NCBI GenBank assembly: GCA_019916065.1
Contig: CM034244.1
Span: forward strand, 23,490,471-23,554,470
DNA length: 64,000 bases
Reading direction: 5' to 3'
Origin: Vitellaria paradoxa
Taxonomy: Eukaryota > Streptophyta > Magnoliopsida > Ericales > Sapotaceae
The notes under the pieces were generated by a model. It had not been told where the DNA came from. It did no database searches and saw only the letters and a list, made by a program, of their open reading frames with translations. Positions 23,086 through 33,140 of the stretch are shown in pieces. The number at the start of each line of letters is the position of its first letter. Position 1 is the stretch's first letter. Made by a program: the position numbers and the translations under genes.

Positions 23086-23932
23086 TCCTATTAAGACAGT
23101 TCATTGCTTGTTATTTCAAATGCATGTTCCTTGCATTTATTGGGGAGGTGCAGTTCTCATTGCATGACATTTTTTATATTATCTAATTGGTCTCCCCATT
23201 CCATTTTATTTCCAGATAAATCTCTTTTCTTTTGTCTTTCCCTGTATATTTGGTTGTGTTGTCTTTGTTCATTAATTGGCTAGTGGAGTTGATTTACTAG
23301 ATAATCCCAGTCAATGCAAGAGGTTAGTTGGGAAACTAAATTATTGAATCACCTTATACCAGTCATTGTCATGTAGTTATTCGGATTTTGTTTGAAGGGA
23401 GCACTTGGTAAAGGCTTACTGTACAAAGATAATGGATACATGTCAATTTAGGGATACACGGATGCCGACTGGGCAGGGTCTTCATCAAATAGACGTTCTA
23501 TTACTAGTTATTGTATCTTCATTAGAAACAACTTCGTTTCATGGAAAAGTAAGAAGTAGACAGTTGTAACAAGATCAAGTGTAGAATCAAAATATAGGGC
23601 CATGGCCTATACCTCATGTGAGCTTATTTGGATAAAACATTTGATGAAGGAATTGGGTGTTTTGTTATTCATACCCTATGAAATTATTATGCAATAACCA
23701 AGCAGTTATCCATATTGACTCTAATCCAATATTTCATGAGAAAACTAAAAATATTGAGGTGACTTGTCACTTTGTTAGAGAAAAAATCATACAAAATATC
23801 ATCAAAACTTGTCACGTTCGATTTGAGGATCAACTACCAGATTTGTTCACCAAAGCTCTTGGGGGCTCTCCAATTCAATAAATATGTAATAAGCTTGAAA
23901 CATATGATATATTGCTTTAGCTTGAGGAAGAG
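23086..23932 (+). pseudogene. + strand copia: integrase end and RNase H, RT deleted
   Basis: Resuming after the gypsy insertion, HVPCIYWGGAVLIA and HSILFPDKSLF (about 23120-23240) match the integrase tail and the PxxxLF segment. Around 23270-23300 the text jumps to NPSQCKRLVGKLNYL, which lies after RT in copia, so nearly all of RT is missing. RNase H follows: GYTDADWAGSSSNRRS (about 23455-23505), SCELIWIKHLMKELG, then HIDSNPIFHEKTKNIEVTCHFVRE and DLFTKAL (23720-23870). It ends at the polypurine tract TTGAGGAAGAG (23922-23932). Confidence 0.88.
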
Positions 23933-24121
23933 TGTTAGATATTAGCGTAAATATGGTAGGAAGATAATTAGTTTCTTAATTTCTTAGCGTTGGAATATTG
24001 GATAGATAGTTTCCTAATATATATAGTTTCTTAACACCTAGGATTCTTATGTATATAAATAGGCTAAGATGAATCCTGATACAATATAGCAATTTCATCT
24101 TTCAATTCAATTTTCTTTACA
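23933..24121 (+). repeat. 3' LTR of the + strand copia
   Basis: 189 bp, TGTTAGATATTAG... to ...TTTTCTTTACA, same length as 8308-8496. Confidence 0.9.
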
Positions 24122-24429
24122 TATACAACAAAATTTTACTTCATAAATTAAAAAAAATATGGAAATGGAAAATTGGCAATATTAGTGAATAATATACTAA
24201 GTAAAGTGTCCGCTCAGAGTATTTACAAGTATTTTTACATTTTTTAAGTGTTATTTTTATGTGGTAGGTAAAATTTTACGATTTGATTTAATGGACTCTC
24301 CGATTTTAAGTAGAATCTCGATTGTAACCATCTTGCTTGTTCTAATACCATGTTAGTGTTAACCACTAGATAGCCTAAAAGCATAAACTGCTAGGGAAGG
24401 ATGACTTTATTATTTATATTGACTTGTTT
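24122..24429. other. AT-rich stretch with a possible - strand PBS/LTR edge
   Basis: No gene. On the - strand ACACTAACA followed by TGGTATTAGAAC (about 24341-24362) looks like an LTR end plus initiator-Met PBS, perhaps of the decayed - strand copia. No matching second LTR was found. Confidence 0.35.
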
Positions 24430-24734
24430 TTTTTTCAACATCTTTCTTTTTTTTAAGAACTTTTTCACCCCACGAAAACCAAAAAATTTTCTTAGCTTTT
24501 TGGGGGAACACCCAGGGCATTCCAAGCCTTTTTCTTTCTTTGGTAAGTAAGTATAGTATTTTGGATTAACGGGATGAAAATTTACATGATCTAAAGGGCA
24601 TACCCTCGATTACAAGTAATTATCAATTATGATCTATACCAAAGTTTGGGATCCCCCATCTATCACATAACTCTAAATTAGCAACAGTGGAGTTCATCTT
24701 AGTAGCTTGCAAGGCTTTTACTCTAATTTCATTT

Positions 24735-25392
24735 TTATCTTCTCCACGATGCCATTTGATGATGATGATATCCCTTTAAAAGCTCGTGCATTCCTTTTCG
24801 CCCAAATGTTGTAGACCATGGTTGACTAAGCAAGTTTGTTGATGGTGCTTTCAAAGGATTTCCTGTTGAACTTCCCAATAGCCCAATTAACTTCAGTCGC
24901 CTAGTTTTGCTTAGGTCTTTCAAGCCTACAAAGTTTGTTGATAGCCTTCCACACTTCTTGTGAAAAGTTGCAGTCAAAAAATAAGTGGTCAAGGGTTTCT
25001 GGCTTACTTTTGCGGTCACATTTATCATCGATAATCATGACCCAACGAACCAACTTATCTTTGGTATTTAGCTTCCTTTTAAGTGCAGTCCATAAGATGA
25101 AGCTGTGCCTGGGTATATTCTTTGGAAACCAAACTAATTTGTGCCAAGTGATTGCCTGGTGTTGTTGCTGTATTGCATTCCAAGTGGAGGCTGAGGAATA
25201 TTCTGCAGCTCGTGAAACTATCCAAATGAACTGGTCAGATTTGGTGCAGTCCGGATGTGAATCAAGCAGGTTGGTAATTTCCTGTAGCTCCCTAAGTATT
25301 TGGGAAGGGCCTAGACCATCTACCATCCTTGATAACAGCAGAAACTTTGGAACAGGCTGGTATAGCTGCATCATATGCCACCCTTGAGCCAT
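24735..25392 (-). pseudogene. LINE ORF2 C-terminal zf-RVT region
   Basis: WHKLVWFPKNIPRHSFILWTALKRKLNTKDKL, then CDRKSKPETLDHLFFDCNFSQEVW (24901-25392), the plant LINE zf-RVT pattern with E-x-x-x-HLFF-C. After a frameshift, STMVYNIWAKRNARAF (about 24765-24815) follows, as in related LINEs. Confidence 0.9.
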
Positions 25393-25499
25393 ATTTGGGT
25401 ATTAAAGGGCCTTGAGGATGCTAGTTACTGAACCACAATGAAGCAATCTCACCATTACCTATTTTGTATTTAGAAAGTTTGATTGCAATTTCTCTTAGC

Positions 25500-26251
25500 T
25501 TTAAAATCTTGCGCCATGTCCATGAGCAGTCAGAGGGGGTGCTAGTTTGCCAGAAGTCCTTCCCTCACAACAAATACTTAATACACCAATTAGTCCACAT
25601 GGAGTGCTTACCTGAGCAGAAGGTCCAGATGTGACGAAGCATGGCTGCTTTGTTCCAATCTGATAGCTTTCAAATCCTTAGTCCTCCTCCTTTCAATGGG
25701 CAGCAGATTTCCTTCCATGCAACTTTACTTCCAAACTTTTTAACTCAGCACCTGACCAAAGGAATCTTCTGAGAATCTGTTCAATAGCTTCACAAACTTT
25801 TTTAGGAAATATAAAGTGCAAGCTTCGATAAACTTGGGCACTAAATAACACTGATTTGATGAGAACAAGTCTGCCGGCATATGAGAGTGAGCAGCTTGCC
25901 CAACTCTTGATTTTTATGAGCATCTTCTCAATAAGTGGTTGACAATCTCTAGGTAAGCTTTGTTGAGATCAAAGGAACTCCCAAGTATTTTACTGGCAAT
26001 GACCCCAATTGGAATCCCAAGATTGAGCAAAGTTTTTGCTTAACACTCTCCTGCATTCCTGCTATGTATATCACGCTCTTGGAACTATTAGGAAGCAGCC
26101 CAAAGAACTTACGGAACTTTTTGAGAGCTTTTTTAATAGTTAAGAAGGAGGTCTCATTTGGTGCACAGAGAATGAAGAGATCATCAGCAAAAGCAAGATG
26201 GCTTATACTAAAATCAACACACTTTGGGTGGAATATGAAAGGGTCTTCATT
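25500..26251 (-). pseudogene. LINE reverse transcriptase, C-terminal half with catalytic box
   Basis: KCVDFSISHLAFADDLFILCAP (about 26160-26222) has the intact FADD catalytic motif. FFGLLPNSSKSVIYIAGM, then LGSLPVKYLGVPLISTKL (25949-26100) and SWASCSLSYAGRLVLIKSVL (25840-25920) follow in the canonical plant LINE order. Its upstream half lies across the solo LTR. Confidence 0.9.
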
Positions 26252-26256
26252 AATGT
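26252..26256. repeat. 5-bp target-site duplication AATGT (left)
   Basis: AATGT here and at 27111-27115 exactly flanks the solo LTR. Confidence 0.82.
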
Positions 26257-27110
26257 TGAAAATTTTCGAATCACCCAAACCAATCAACCAATCAAAAAAA
26301 TAACGAACACAAGATTGGTAACGAAGAAACCCTTTACCAACAAGTAAAGGTAAAACTCCGGGTCCGATTTCGGAGACCACCCAAACTTCCACTATATAAT
26401 TAGGTTACAAGTACCCACTCGAAATCTCTACGACTCCTCACACGACTTCTTTCAAGCACTTGCTCGAATCCTCGACACACATAGACCAAGTGGAAACAAA
26501 CTTTCTAACTCCTTAGAAAGTGAACAGACTTAACCAAGAATAATAGAAATAAGAGAAAGAGCTATAAGCTCACAAGGAAAAATTCTCTCTCTCACAAGAC
26601 TCTATAATATGCCCCTCTCGTTCCCACCTTGTACATTAAGCTTGGGTGCATATATATAGACTTACACATCCTATTCCAAGCAAAATCCTATTCTAATTAG
26701 GACTCAAATAAATAAGCAAAATCCTATTCTAATTAGGATCAAATATACAAGCAGATTTCCTAAACGGAAACAAAATCTTCTATAACTCGAACCATCAGTT
26801 TCCCTGCGTGTTCCCTGCGAGCTCTACTGCCAAAAGGTCGAAGCTGCGAACATCCTGCGGGCTCCCGGCGCCATGTGGCGCAGCCGCGCGCTCCCTGTGT
26901 ATTGCCTGCGAGGTACACTGGATTTTTACGCGTGTGTTTCCTAATCCGTGCAGTCTTCATCTTTATTCCTAATTGGACTTAGATTGCAATATTGCGGTTA
27001 TGATCTTTTGGAAACTTGCCCATTTTGAAAAATCTTCAATTTAGGAAATATGCAAATCTGCCATATTTAATTTAAGATTTTGTATGGATTTGCCACTAAA
27101 AAACCTTACA
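26257..27110 (-). repeat. solo LTR inserted in the LINE reverse transcriptase
   Basis: 854 bp beginning TGAAAATTTTCG and ending AACCTTACA on the + strand, flanked by AATGT on both sides; no internal region, PBS or second LTR is present. The edges resemble those of element A (TGAAATTTCG...) and B (...AACCTTACA), so it is probably a Sirevirus-like LTR in - orientation. A TATA box on the - strand (TATATATATGC, near 26649-26659) supports this. It marks past LTR-LTR recombination. Confidence 0.85.
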
Positions 27111-27115
27111 AATGT

Positions 27116-27630
27116 ACTTCTTTTGGAGCCTTGAGAAGAATTCCATGACTAATATGAAAAGATAGGGTGAGATGGGGTCCCCTTGCCTCAATCCTCTTGC
27201 ACCAAGAAAATAACCAACTAACGAACCATTTAAGAATATTGAGAATCTAGGTGTGGAGATATATGCTTTGATCTAGCCTCTGAATTGCATAGGCAGGTTT
27301 AAATCTTCCAGAATCTTGAGCACTAGGCACCATGACACTGAGTCAAAAGATTTCATTAAATCAATCTTAAGAGCACATCTCGGAGTGGAGCTAGCACGAT
27401 GGTAGTTCCTTACCAATTCATGCAGCAAAAGAATTTGATCAAAGATTGATCTGTCCTTCATAAAAGCTGTTTGTGTTGGCCCAAACATAGTGTAGTATCT
27501 TCTTCAATCTATTGGCAATAATCTTCGAAATGCACTTATAGATAGTGGTACAGCAAGAAATATGCCTGAATTCATTCATAGTGCTGGGGTTGGAGACTTG
27601 GAATAAGTGCAATGGCTGTGGCATTCACCT
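27116..27630 (-). pseudogene. LINE reverse transcriptase, N-terminal half
   Basis: RHISCCTTIYKCISKIIANRLK (27540-27610), GPTQTAFMKDRSIFDQILLLHE and CALKIDLMKSFDSVSW (27320-27488), then [20 protein letters not shown] (27135-27195). These are LINE RT motifs 0-4 in order; K-I-D-L-M-K-S-F-D normally reads D-x-x-K-A-F-D. Confidence 0.92.
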
Positions 27631-28845
27631 CCTTAAGTAGATTGGAAGAATGAAAGAAGTCCTTGATTGCTTTAGTGAAGTCTTCACCCACGATGCCCCA
27701 TGTGTGTTTGGAGAAGAAAGCTGTGTAATCGTCAGGTCCTGGGCCTTTATTGCTTGGAAGAGAGAATAATGTTTCCTTAATTTCCTCATCAAATACTTGG
27801 GCTTGGAGGGTCTCAAGTTCATGTTAAGGAATGGTTGTTTCCATTATACCAGTTGCTTAGTCCACATCCTCATCACTGCTTTGTTGAATGCCCAGAAGAT
27901 TCCTGTAATGATCAACAATAAGGCTTTGGACTTCTTCATATTCCTCAATCTGTTTCCCAATTTGACCATGGATGGATATAATCTTATTTCTTCAGCAGTG
28001 GACTTCAACTTTTTTGTGAAAGTTGGCTGTGTTCTGGTCCCCTAGCTTAATTATATTGTCTTTGGCCTTCTACTTAAAGATGAATCCTCAGCTAAAGCAA
28101 GATGAGTCTAATAAGTAGTTATTGCCTCTTTTTCTTCACTCCTTAGATCTGCACTAGAAGGGTTTCTTTGCAGCTTGACTTGTCTCCAGCCATGCTTACT
28201 CTTCTCGAGATTTCTCCATACTTCTCCTTATTGAAGGCCTTCAAATCTGCTTTCAAAGCTTTTAGCTTAGTACAAAGTCTGAACATGGGAATGCCTTTCA
28301 CTTGCCTTGTCCAAGCTCTTGCTACTATCTCTCTAAACTCAGGGTGCTTTACCCAGAATATAAAAAACTTGAAGGGTTTTTTTCCTTGAGAACATTATTG
28401 CTTTATTTGTATTAAAGCTGGACTGTGATCAGAAATACTTGGAGGCAAGAAGATAGCTTCAGACTCTGGACAGTTGTTTAGCCAAGCTTCATTGACTAAA
28501 CTCTATCAAGTTTGCAAGAAATGGCTTTGTCAGACTGTTGCCTATTGCTCCAGGTGTAAAATTGGCCTGAGAATCTCAATTCAAAAGCTGCAGTGTCCTC
28601 AGTACATGTGCATAAATCCTGTGAAGCATTGATAACAATTTGAGCTCCTCCTATCTTTTTCTTCTCCACTTTACCACGTTGAAGTCGCCAACCATTACCA
28701 ATGGATGAGCATTGTCTCCAAGCACTTTGTAATTATCAGTCAACTCCCTCCATAATTCTTTCCTAATTGCACTGTTATTATCAGCATATATAAAGAAAGC
28801 ATGGAAGCTGATTAAGCAAGCCTTGTGAAATATCTTACAAAATAG
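27631..28845 (-). pseudogene. LINE endonuclease and linker, 5'-truncated
   Basis: GDNAHPLVMVGDFNVVK (about 28670-28720) holds the GDFN endonuclease motif. SGQFYTWSNRQQSDKAI (about 28530-28575) matches the FTWSN segment before the SKLDR motif, here SCKLDR. YFLPSKHKLWHFH-like text is not present, because the first part of the domain is missing. Stops break it at several points. Confidence 0.85.
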
Positions 28846-28858
28846 AAGTTATTGGGAG

Positions 28859-30310
28859 TGATTGGACTTAATTTGCTACACTTTTATTCACTTAATTACA
28901 CTTTTACATAGCATATAAATGAGATAAAACTCTTGTTTTGTGCAGATTTCATCTTCATTCCTCAATACAAAGAATGTGTTGCAATTTCATCACAATTAAA
29001 GGAGGATTTGAACTCATTAAAGTGTAAAGAAGAAGGAATGAAGAATGGAAGCACAGAGGATTCAGGATACAACACATAATCCTATTTGAATATCTTGAGC
29101 AAAGGAGGAAATGCATATTCGAATACAGCCAAGCAGTATTCGAATACTGGGACTGTTGGCAGAAAACAGATTCCACGTGATTTTACAGATTTGAAGGGAT
29201 GCAATCTGGAGGAAAGAGAGAGTGGAGGGGTGGCATCACATGATCCACACCCACTCATACATTTACAGAGATATACACACGGAGAGATATACTTGGGGGA
29301 CACAGAATTTTTGAGGGAGTTTTCAGAGAGAGTTTTTTTTGGGGTTCAAGTTTTTCAGTTTTTCTTCTTCTTCGTTTCTCTAGTTTTTGATTCTGTAGAT
29401 TTTGATTTCAATTCTAGTTTTAATTTTCAGTTTAATGTAATTAGATTTTAGTTCTACAGCACTTTACAATTCCATTCCTGTAATTAGATTTCATTTTGAA
29501 TTAAAGAGTAAATTTCCATTTCCAGTTTTGAAGGTCATGTCTCTGTTCTTCATTTCTGTTATTCATTTTCTTAAGATGATCGGCTAGTTTTTCTTGGGCC
29601 AAGGCAAGGACAATGTCCTGTCCAATGATTTCCAAGATGCCGTTCTTCATGGATTAATTTTGAGTTCTTTGGTTATCAATCTTAGTTGTATCTAATTACT
29701 CTCGAAATCATTGGTTCAATGTCCGATTAACACTTGTTTACATATTTTATCAATGAGTTCATAGAAGTTGCTGAATTCAGAACTCTTATTGCAAATATGT
29801 ATGGGAGTTGCTAGAATTAGATCTTCTATAGTCTTCATGATAGATTATGCACATCACTTGTTTGATCCATGGCTTGTATCATTTGAAATTAATTTTCTCC
29901 AAACATTAGAGCAACTAGAATTAATGATCAATTCACTCTTGGTATTTTGAGATTGATTTGGATAGGCATTGGAACTGTCTTACCCATCTTTTTAATATCA
30001 AGTTTTAGTTAAGTTTAGTTTTCATTTCAAAACCCATTTTCAAAACCATCAAAAATTCCAAACCAGATTTTCAATTCTGTTTACCATTCATGTGAGCCAT
30101 GCTTTGCCTCTTTAATCCATTTGATTCAAACATGATTTTGCTCCCTATATCCCCGTGGATATGACCTGGTTCTTACCAGTTAATTGTGCTACAATTAAAC
30201 CTTGCACTTGGGGGAGTTTGTCTTGATTTTCCTTACTCAACACCTTTGAAATCTGAATTTGCATTTTTATTTACATTTGAGAGTGAGGTGATTAAGCAAA
30301 CACAAACACA
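28859..30310 (+). repeat. Athila-like 5' LTR
   Basis: Begins TGATTGGACTT and ends AAACACA, about 1.45 kb. Directly after it is a TTGGCGCCGTTGC primer site, typical of the Athila/Tat gypsy group. The U5 part contains CCCCGTGGATATGACCTGG, a phrase conserved in this group. Two copies of TATTCGAATAC (29116-29126, 29137-29147) sit 21 bp apart. Reverse-orientation relatives occur at 43.6-45.3 and 60.6-62.1 kb. Confidence 0.78.
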
Positions 30311-30314
30311 ATTT

Positions 30315-30332
30315 TGGCGCCGTTGCTGGGGA
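30315..30332 (+). other. Athila-type primer-binding site
   Basis: TGGCGCCGTTGCTGGGGA matches the Athila/Tat primer site (tRNA-Asp type in the literature), one base different from the usual form. Confidence 0.85.
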
Positions 30333-30960
30333 TCTTTGAAAAGCAATGGTGTTTTGAACTCTTGGAGCAAGGATTGGCAACATTACTCACCACCATCTTC
30401 AACAACAAAGCTACTCAAGGCATTGGGTAATTTTGTTCCATTCTTATTTCCACCTCTAGTTTCATTTTTATAGGTTTTTGTTTTTAGTTTTAGTGTTTAA
30501 ATTGTAGTTTCTAATTTTGAAAAAAAATCTGAGTTTAGTGCTGTATTTTGTTTTAGATATCTAAATTTCTGAGTTGTTGATTTTCTATGCTGAAATTTGA
30601 TTTCTGGAATTTTGATATTCGAATTTGCTGCATATGATATTTGAATGCCTAAGTTTACCTCTGAATTGCTGATCTGTTTTGCTGTCATATTGCATTAAAT
30701 CTACTGAGTTTATGTGTGTGTGCAATCTGTTAATAGAAGAGTTGTTCAGAATTTTGTGAGAAGTAGTTGAAAAATCTGATTTCATTTGCTGAAATTCATC
30801 TTTGAATTTTTGTTTGACTTACTAAAAATTTGCATTGAGTTGCTGTACATTCTGCTGCAATTTGTTAGAGGAAGAGGTCTGATTTTTCTTTGTGAATTGG
30901 TGATTTAGTTGTGAAGTTTGGAGGTTAGGTTGGAGTATATTCAAATCTGAATTTTCTGTG
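30333..30960 (+). other. leader of the Athila-like element
   Basis: T-rich noncoding leader between PBS and gag. Short - strand ORFs here are shadows. Confidence 0.5.
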
Positions 30961-30961
30961 A

Positions 30962-31228
30962 ATGTTCTTAAGATCTAGCAGACTTGTTGGAAATAATTCT
31001 GAGTTGCGTTCACCATCATCTCTAGCTGAATTAATTGAACTTGCTACATCTTACACATCATCTGAATCATCTGTGCACATGGATCCACCACCACCACCTG
31101 CTTTACCGGGAGGACCACCACCTCTTTTGCCGGAAGGTAGTGTTCATGGAAGGAATGATCAAATCGATCAAAATCTTTTTAGACCTCTCCGTGAATATCT
31201 CCATCCAGCTAGGCAAACAACACCATCA
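30962..31228 (+). pseudogene. Athila-like gag, N-terminal fragment
   Basis: The reading frame has an ATG at 30962 and a Pro-rich stretch, then RPLREYLHPARQTTPSCIVL (about 31167-31227), the strongly conserved gag opening of Athila elements. Immediately after SCIVL the text changes to a copia/Sirevirus-like gag in another frame, so Athila gag is truncated after roughly 88 codons. The annotated 161-codon ORF spans this unnatural junction. Confidence 0.82.
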
Positions 31229-33140
31229 TGCATTGTACTTCTCAAAAAGGTTGGAGCCATCCTACTGTCAAAGTCAATGGCAAGGAAGAAGACAAGACTA
31301 TCAATTTTTGGACCAAGGAAGAATCTTAAGGCACTGAATACAACTTTAAGGCAATTAACACAATTTTTTCAGCTGTCTACGCCGATGAATTTCGAAGGAT
31401 TTCTAGCTGCTGAAGCACCAAGGAGACTTGGACAATTTTGCAATTAACTCACAAAGGAAATCCTACGATGAAGGTGACTGATTGATATTTGTGAACTCCT
31501 GCTTTAATCTTGGAAAGCCTATCTTTAATCCTAGAATTATTAGAAAAATTCTTCAATCTCTTCCCTCATCTTATGAATCAAAAGTAACAACCATATAAGA
31601 GATGAGAAATATAGATGAAATGAGATTGGAAGATTTGATTGGCTCTTTAAACCTTTAAAACTAACGTCATTAAACCCCAATAGTCTAAAGGGATGGCTTT
31701 CAAGATGATCAATGAAGAAGTTGAAAGTTTGGTGGATAGTGACAACTTAGATTTGGAGGATCAGAAAATTACTTCTCTTGCCAAAAAAATAAAGTTTCTC
31801 ATTCAAAAGCAGCAGGCAAGGAAGTCCAATCCTTCACAAAAGAACTCTTTCGACAAATCTAAGAAGAAAGGTAAATCCTCTAACTCTCGTAAAAACAGTG
31901 AAAGTAAATAAGAAGGTTCAAAAAGTAAAGAAATTTAATGCTTCAAGTGCTGCAGCTATGGTCACATCTCCCAAGATTGCCCTAATCGAAAGAAGAATCT
32001 GAAATCCAAAAAGAGCTTAAGCGTTACTTGGGATGATTCTGACAAAGAGTCAATTAAATCTGAACATAAAGATGATGACTCTAGCAACTTTACTGCCTTC
32101 ATCACTTTTCTGGATGAGAAGAATTTTTCAGGTATTATTCAATTCTACAAGGATGACAGTAAGTCAAATCTCTCTCCCAATACTTCTATTAATGTTGGTG
32201 AGTCTTCAAATATTGAGTCTTGTCATTCTTCTTCTTCGTCTGATAATGATGATATTGATTCTGATGATGAAACTAATGCTTAATTAATTAAAGCTAACCA
32301 AAAATTGCTTAAGAAAAATTTCAAGTTGAAAGCTGTAGGTCGAGCCTTGAAGAAGGAAAAGAAGACCCTTGTTAGCAAATTTAAAAGTCTGACTGCTCAA
32401 CACTCTGAAGTAGAAGACTTCTTACACAAACTCGAAGTTGAGTACTAGACCTCAAAAGACATAGCTAAGGTACTTAGCGACAAATTTGAGGAGAATGAGA
32501 AATAGTGTGAGGAAATTAGAGATGAACTGTATGAACTCCAAGAGAAGTTGAACAAACCTTCAAAAAATTTACATGAAATCTTAAGTTCTCAACAAAGGGC
32601 CACAGATAAGCAGGCAGTGGGATTTGTTAGAGTAAGTAATTCAAAAGATGAAAAATCAAACAATGCTCCAGTGGAATTTGTGAAGGTGTCTACCCAATTT
32701 TCTGATCCAAGCACTCAAACCTCCACCTTTGCACCCCCACAAAAGAAAGAAAATCAAAATAATCAAGTTCCATCTCAACCAGCCAAAGATAAGTCTCAAG
32801 TTATGTTTAATAAATCACCTTTTGTGCTAGTTTTCCATCATTATAGGATGTGTGGTCATATTCGCTCCAACTATTATAAATTACATGTTTTGCCTAGAAC
32901 CTATACTGACAAAAATAAAAGTTTTCAACCAAAATTGTCAAATAGGTTTTAAAACCTTCATGACTACACTCCTACTTTTGACTCTATTTTTTACTATTAG
33001 GTCAGTGAGACAAGTTCTAAAATAAAAGAAAATCTTTGAATCTGGCAATAAAACCACTACACTTAATAAAAAGGCATTTCAAACTGAGAAACCACAAGTT
33101 AAAAAATTCTTACAATTTGGGTTAGAAATGATGATTTGAA
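31229..33140 (+). pseudogene. element C gag: UBN2-type domain, two knuckles, coiled coil
   Basis: In order: INTIFSAVYADEFRRIS (about 31350-31400, compare VSADEFRRISSYEIAKEA of element A), KILQSLPSSYESKVTTI (about 31540-31590), MRLEDLIGSLN, CFKCCSYGHISQDCPNRKK (about 31940-31995, first CCHC knuckle), an acidic Ser-rich stretch, a Lys/Glu coiled coil (32290-32570), and HHYRMCGHIRSNYYKLHVLPR (about 32840-32900, second knuckle with two Cys lost). Domain order equals element A. Several stops, for example near 31909 and 32281. Confidence 0.88.

Larger units (their letters stand above)
8308..24121 (+). mobile_element. Ty1/copia element with two 189-bp LTRs, split by a nested gypsy insertion
   Basis: LTRs at 8308-8496 and 23933-24121 have the same length, TG...CA ends and clear similarity with roughly one base in eight different by eye. 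A PBS and a polypurine tract sit at the expected inner edges. The coding part is gag, protease, integrase (to 10839), then the rest of integrase and RNase H (23086-23932). A 12.2-kb gypsy element interrupts it at a CTTTA duplication. No matching 5-bp target duplication flanks the outer LTRs (TGGAT versus TATAC). Confidence 0.92.
24430..28845 (-). mobile_element. L1-like LINE (non-LTR retrotransposon), 5'-truncated, - strand
   Basis: From high to low coordinates: endonuclease, reverse transcriptase, C-terminal zf-RVT-type Cys/His segment, then 3' tail, with poly-T on the + strand (about 24426-24455) representing the poly-A end. The 5' end is cut inside the endonuclease and abuts the Athila-like LTR at 28859. 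RT is interrupted by an 854-bp solo LTR. Stops and frameshifts throughout; dead. Target-site duplication not found. Confidence 0.9.
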
